Positions 41,674 through 44,706 of a stretch of DNA of 44,706 bases are shown in pieces; the stretch's first letter is position 1; each line of letters starts with the position of its first letter. The position numbers and the translations under genes are program-made. The stretch spans positions 1-44,706 of the forward strand of contig JACMNL010000007.1 of assembly GCA_014378525.1 (NCBI GenBank), read 5' to 3'. The DNA comes from Bacteriovorax sp. Its GTDB lineage: Bacteria > Bdellovibrionota > Bacteriovoracia > Bacteriovoracales > Bacteriovoracaceae. The notes beneath the pieces were generated by a model. The model ran no database searches. It was not told the origin of the DNA and saw only the letters and a program-made list of their open reading frames with translations.

Positions 41674-41691
41674 TAAAGTAAAAATACTTTA
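41674..41691. promoter_or_regulatory. palindrome directly before the glpX RBS
   Basis: TAAAGTA (41674-41680) and TACTTTA (41685-41691) are perfect inverted copies across four A. The GGAG of glpX begins two bases later. It may be an operator or an RNA hairpin limiting translation. Confidence 0.4.
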
Positions 41692-41705
41692 TGGAGTAAA
41701 CCCCT

Positions 41706-42659
41706 ATGAATCGTAACCTTGCACTAGAATTTGTTCGCGTAACTGAAATGGCCGCTATCGCTTCTGCTCGTTTAATGGGTAGAGGAGATGAAAAAGCAGC
41801 AGACCAGGCAGCAGTAGATGCGATGAGAGCAATGCTTGATTCTGTCGATTGTGATGCAACAGTTGTAATTGGTGAAGGTGAACGCGATGAAGCTCCTATG
41901 CTTTATATCGGTGAAAAAGTTGGATCAGGAAAAGGACCGGAATTAGAAATCGCACTTGATCCATTAGAAGGCACAACAGTGTGTGCGACTGGTGGATACA
42001 ATTCAATTTCAGTTATGGCGATTGCAGAAAAAGGAAACTTTCTGCATGCACCAGATACATACATGCAAAAAATTGCATGCGGCCCTGAAGGAAAAGGTCT
42101 TTTAGATATCAACGAAACTCCAAAAGAAAATTTAAGAAGACTAGCGGAAGCGAAAAAATGTCGTATTGCTGATTTAACAGTCGTTGTTTTAGATCGCCCG
42201 AGACATAAAGAACTCATTCAACAAATCAGAGATGCTGGTGCACGTATTCAATTAATCGGAGACGGCGACGTTTCTGCTGCGATTGCTTGTTGTGACCCTG
42301 AATCTGGTGTGGATATCTTACTCGGTATCGGTGGAGCACCAGAAGGTGTTTTAGCTGCAGCTGCGATGAAATGTATGGGAGGAGACTTCCAGGGAATTCT
42401 TCAGTGGAGACACGATGAAGAAATCGCTCGCGCGAAAGCAATGGGGATCACAGATCTTAAAAAAGTTTTTAAACTTGAAGACCTGGCACGCGGGAACGTT
42501 ATGTTCGTTGCAACTGGAGTGACTTCTGGGAATTTCCTAAAAGGCGTACGTTTCAAACCATGGGGTGCGATTACTCACTCGATTGTTATGAGATCGTCAT
42601 CGGGAACAGTAAGACATATCGAAGCGGAACACCACTTTGATACGAAACCTCGTTATTAA
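41706..42659 (+). CDS. glpX: class II fructose-1,6-bisphosphatase
   Basis: A 317-residue metal-dependent gluconeogenic phosphatase of the usual GlpX length. Signatures are VVIGEGERDEAPML, ALDPLEGTT, and the later IGGAPEGVLAAAAMKCMGG and FVATGVTSG. No class I enzyme is near. In a predator that lives on amino acids and nucleic acids, it would support gluconeogenesis (inference). Confidence 0.95.
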   Translation: MNRNLALEFVRVTEMAAIASARLMGRGDEKAADQAAVDAMRAMLDSVDCDATVVIGEGERDEAPMLYIGEKVGSGKGPELEIALDPLEGTTVCATGGYNSISVMAIAEKGNFLHAPDTYMQKIACGPEGKGLLDINETPKENLRRLAEAKKCRIADLTVVVLDRPRHKELIQQIRDAGARIQLIGDGDVSAAIACCDPESGVDILLGIGGAPEGVLAAAAMKCMGGDFQGILQWRHDEEIARAKAMGITDLKKVFKLEDLARGNVMFVATGVTSGNFLKGVRFKPWGAITHSIVMRSSSGTVRHIEAEHHFDTKPRY

Positions 42660-42705
42660 TTTTTTTTAGATTTAAAAACTACTAATATTTTACGGAGAAA
42701 ATGTT

Positions 42706-43131
42706 ATGGCAATTGCTACAAGAACTGAAGTCGTCGATGTCGAAATCAACAAGCTATATGATGTAATTGTTGATTATGCAAAATACCCTGATTTCGTAGA
42801 CGGCGTGAGTGCAACTAAAGTTATTAGCCAAAATGAAACAAGTGCGAAAGTTGAGTACTCTGTGAACATGATCAAGAGTTTTAAGTACACACTTGCTACA
42901 TCACAAACTAAACCAACAAAAGTTTCCTGGGTTCTGGATTCAGGCGATCTTTTTAAAAAGAACGACGGAATGTGGACACTGAAAGATTTAGGCGGCGGAA
43001 AAACTGAAGTGACTTATACATTAGAAGTTGATTTCAAAATGTTTGCACCAAACTCAATTCTCACAGCATTGACTCAAAAAAATCTTCCTATCATGATGGA
43101 ATCTTTTTTCAAACGTGCGAAGGCGAAATAA
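42706..43131 (+). CDS. SRPBCC (START/COQ10/RatA-like) family protein
   Basis: A 141-residue protein with the SRPBCC beta-helix-beta pattern. An N-terminal strand is followed by a helix and VVDVEINKLYDVIVDYAKYPDFVDGV-like segments, the second half contains LGGGKTEVTYTLEVDFKM, and the end is a C-terminal helix (LPIMMESFFKRAKAK). This resembles polyketide cyclase or coenzyme-Q-binding proteins. It could bind a lipid. It is followed after one base by the phasin-like gene. Confidence 0.75.
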   Translation: MAIATRTEVVDVEINKLYDVIVDYAKYPDFVDGVSATKVISQNETSAKVEYSVNMIKSFKYTLATSQTKPTKVSWVLDSGDLFKKNDGMWTLKDLGGGKTEVTYTLEVDFKMFAPNSILTALTQKNLPIMMESFFKRAKAK

Positions 43132-43132
43132 T

Positions 43133-43456
43133 ATGAGCGAAAAAGAAAACAAAGGTTCAGGCCTTGATAACATCATTAAAAAAGTGGTGTCTGTCGGAGT
43201 TGGTGCAGCTTTCATGACTGAAGAGTCAGTGAAAAAAATCTTAGAAGATCTTCCTCTTCCGAAAGAAATTCTTTCCGGACTGGTTCAAAATGCCAAAGGT
43301 GCAAAAGAGGATTTCACTAACGGAATACGAGAAGAGCTTAGAAATTATTTAACCAAAGTGGATGCTTCAAAAATCGCGACAGATATTCTGGATCGCTACG
43401 ACGTTGAAGTAGAAGCGAAGTTTAAGTTTAAGAAAAAAGAAAAGGTAGATGAGTAA
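43133..43456 (+). CDS. phasin-like small protein
   Basis: A 107-residue protein from the ATG at 43133. It has amphipathic helices with VVSVGVGAAFMTEESVKKILEDL-like spacing and a Lys-rich end (FKFKKKEKVDE). Similar small proteins in deltaproteobacteria are labelled phasin-like or PhaF-like, but the assignment is weak. It starts one base after the SRPBCC gene and overlaps the PLP gene by eight bases, so all three are one unit. Confidence 0.6.
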   Translation: MSEKENKGSGLDNIIKKVVSVGVGAAFMTEESVKKILEDLPLPKEILSGLVQNAKGAKEDFTNGIREELRNYLTKVDASKIATDILDRYDVEVEAKFKFKKKEKVDE

Positions 43457-44117
43457 CGAATTAGCGATAAGGCTCCGCGACCTCAAAGCGGAGCTGAATC
43501 ACGCAACTCTTGTAGCTGTTTCAAAATACTCGCCCGTGGAAGATGTTATAGAGGCCTATTCTTACGGGCAGATCGATTTCGGTGAAAACCGTGTCTCAGA
43601 ACTAAAAGCAAAATCAGAAACATTTGAAGCAAATAAATTATCCAACGTCCGCTGGCATTTTATTGGTGGGCTGCAAACCAATAAAGTAAAAGAGCTTTTA
43701 AAGATTCCAAATCTTTGGGGCATTCATTCTGTTGGTTCAAAAAAAATAGTTGAAGAACTGATTAAAAGAGAACATGAGTTTGATGGACCTGAATTAAAAT
43801 TATTTTTTCAGCTAAATACATCTCACGAAGAAGAGAAATCTGGTTTTGAAACTATCGAAGAATTAAAAAAATCAATTGATTTGATCAACTCACTAAAAAA
43901 TTCTAAATTAAAAGTTTTTGGACTGATGACAATGGGAGCTATCCGCACAGAAGACTTCGTGGCCTCGGCCATCATGTCGTTTCGTGAACTAAAAAATTCC
44001 AGAGAAAAGTTGGAAATGAAAGATCTGAAGCTTTCAATGGGAATGAGTCAGGATTATAAAATTGCATTGAGTGAAGGTGCAGACTTTATACGTGTTGGTT
44101 CTCTAATTTTCAAATAA
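43449..44117 (+). CDS. YggS/PLPBP family pyridoxal phosphate-binding protein
   Basis: A 222-residue single-domain PLP protein that helps PLP homeostasis and has no known catalysis. The PLP Lys is Lys26 in LVAVSKYSP. Other motifs are DFGENRVSEL, WHFIGGLQTNKVK and the C-terminal LSMGMSQDYKIALSEGADFIRVGS. It is a little shorter than E. coli YggS and complete. Confidence 0.92.
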   Translation: MSNELAIRLRDLKAELNHATLVAVSKYSPVEDVIEAYSYGQIDFGENRVSELKAKSETFEANKLSNVRWHFIGGLQTNKVKELLKIPNLWGIHSVGSKKIVEELIKREHEFDGPELKLFFQLNTSHEEEKSGFETIEELKKSIDLINSLKNSKLKVFGLMTMGAIRTEDFVASAIMSFRELKNSREKLEMKDLKLSMGMSQDYKIALSEGADFIRVGSLIFK

Positions 44118-44127
44118 GGACTTTATG

Positions 44128-44706
44128 AAAATTGAATCCATTCAAATAGGTATGCCAAAGACTGTCGAGTTCCGGGGGAAGCAAATTTCCACTGGGATAT
44201 TTAAAGATCGAATTAAGGGTCCTGTCATACTTAAGACTTTAAGCCTGGAAGGTGATGGCCAAGCAGATCTTCGCGTTCACGGTGGAGTTGACAAGGCCCT
44301 TTATGCCTATCCGTTTGATACTTACAATCGCTGGAGAAAGCTTCGTCCCGATTTAGAATTTACTGACGGAGCTTTCGGAGAAAATCTTTCGATGAGTTCT
44401 TTGCAGGAAGATTCAATTTATATTGGCGATATTTATGAATTAGGCGAAGCGATTGTTCAAGTCACACAACCGCGTTTTCCTTGTTATAAGCTCGGAGTAA
44501 AGTTTAAAGAATCAAAAATCATAAAACAGTTTATGGAATTTGATCGTCCAGGTGTTTATTTTAGAGTTTTAAAAGAAGGCATAATTGATGTTGGTGATGA
44601 ATTAAAACTTGTGAGTCGCGAGAAAGTTCTGCTTTCAGTTTTAGAATTATTTCATATTCAAGACTTTGAAGAAGTGAATAAAGACCGCATCCGCGAGATC
44701 CTGCAA
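44128..44706 (+). CDS. MOSC domain protein (YiiM-like), cut by window end
   Basis: The reading frame opens at the ATG at 44128, preceded by AAGGA, and runs without a stop to the last base, giving 193 residues. It shows EGDGQADLRVHGG, FGENLS and QPRFPCYKL, the MOSC pattern with its catalytic Cys. YiiM-like proteins reduce N-hydroxylated bases using molybdenum cofactor. The 3' end lies beyond the window, so whether extra domains follow is unknown. Confidence 0.85.

Noticed and set aside
1-44706. CRISPR arrays, tRNA or rRNA genes, insertion sequences, prophage
   Set aside because: No regularly spaced repeats, cloverleaf-like sequences, transposase or phage genes were seen on either strand.

Overview
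The window looks like the chromosome of a low-to-moderate GC, Gram-negative, Bdellovibrio-like bacterium, most likely of the Bacteriovorax/Peredibacter branch of Bdellovibrionota. This is inferred from the mixture of deltaproteobacterial-type housekeeping genes, many small secreted proteins and lipoproteins, periplasmic or secreted hydrolases, and single-domain signalling proteins. It is not shown by any marker gene. Coding density is very high. No gap without a gene exceeds about 215 bases. I saw no rRNA, tRNA, insertion sequence, phage gene or CRISPR array.

Layout. 1-2.5 kb: the 3' end of infB, then rbfA, truB and a periplasmic binding-protein-like gene in one tight operon. 2.7-7.1 kb: a membrane-anchored ferredoxin; a reverse-strand pair (PTPS-III-type pterin enzyme and MpaA-like M14 peptidase); RNase HI; an e(P4)-type phosphatase lipoprotein; an FKBP lipoprotein. 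7.2-9.9 kb: three exported proteins (alpha-crystallin-like, a small unknown, a degenerate cupredoxin) leading into a CpaF/TadA-type ATPase. 9.9-11.3 kb (reverse): a small acidic protein and a two-gene unit encoding a predicted exported protein glutaminase plus a small exported partner. 11.4-16.9 kb: nth, an AI-2E-family membrane protein, murI, eno and a histidine-kinase-like protein whose start lies inside a strong hairpin. 16.9-20.3 kb: a 2H-phosphoesterase-fold protein that has lost its catalytic histidines, an outer-membrane barrel, a C-terminally anchored exported protein and an HPt protein.

20.3-26.8 kb (reverse): AlkB-like dioxygenase, KefB/C-type antiporter, lexA, dinB and a MenE-MenH fusion. 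27-29.4 kb: two exported unknowns and a secreted PHB-depolymerase-like esterase. 29.6-34.4 kb: five tightly coupled genes (alpha/beta hydrolase, KAS III-like condensing enzyme, FabG-like reductase, second alpha/beta hydrolase, acyl-adenylating ligase). This looks like a small, unassigned acyl-chain pathway and is the best candidate for an undescribed system. 34.4-38.1 kb: a 40-residue membrane protein that is easy to miss, a 2Fe-2S thioredoxin-like ferredoxin, a pair of palindromes, a large conserved protein of unknown function, an S1/P1 nuclease, a response regulator and a cyclic-nucleotide-binding protein. 38.1-40.8 kb (reverse): pgsA-serB-panD-LRR operon. 40.9 kb to the end: PilZ protein, glpX, SRPBCC protein, phasin-like protein, YggS-type PLP protein and a MOSC protein cut by the window edge.

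The strongest biological leads are the exported protein glutaminase unit (possible effector plus partner in a predator), the five-gene acyl cluster, the folate-type PTPS-III, the MenE-MenH fusion placed directly behind lexA-dinB, and two exported or cytosolic folds whose catalytic or metal ligands have been lost (2H and cupredoxin).
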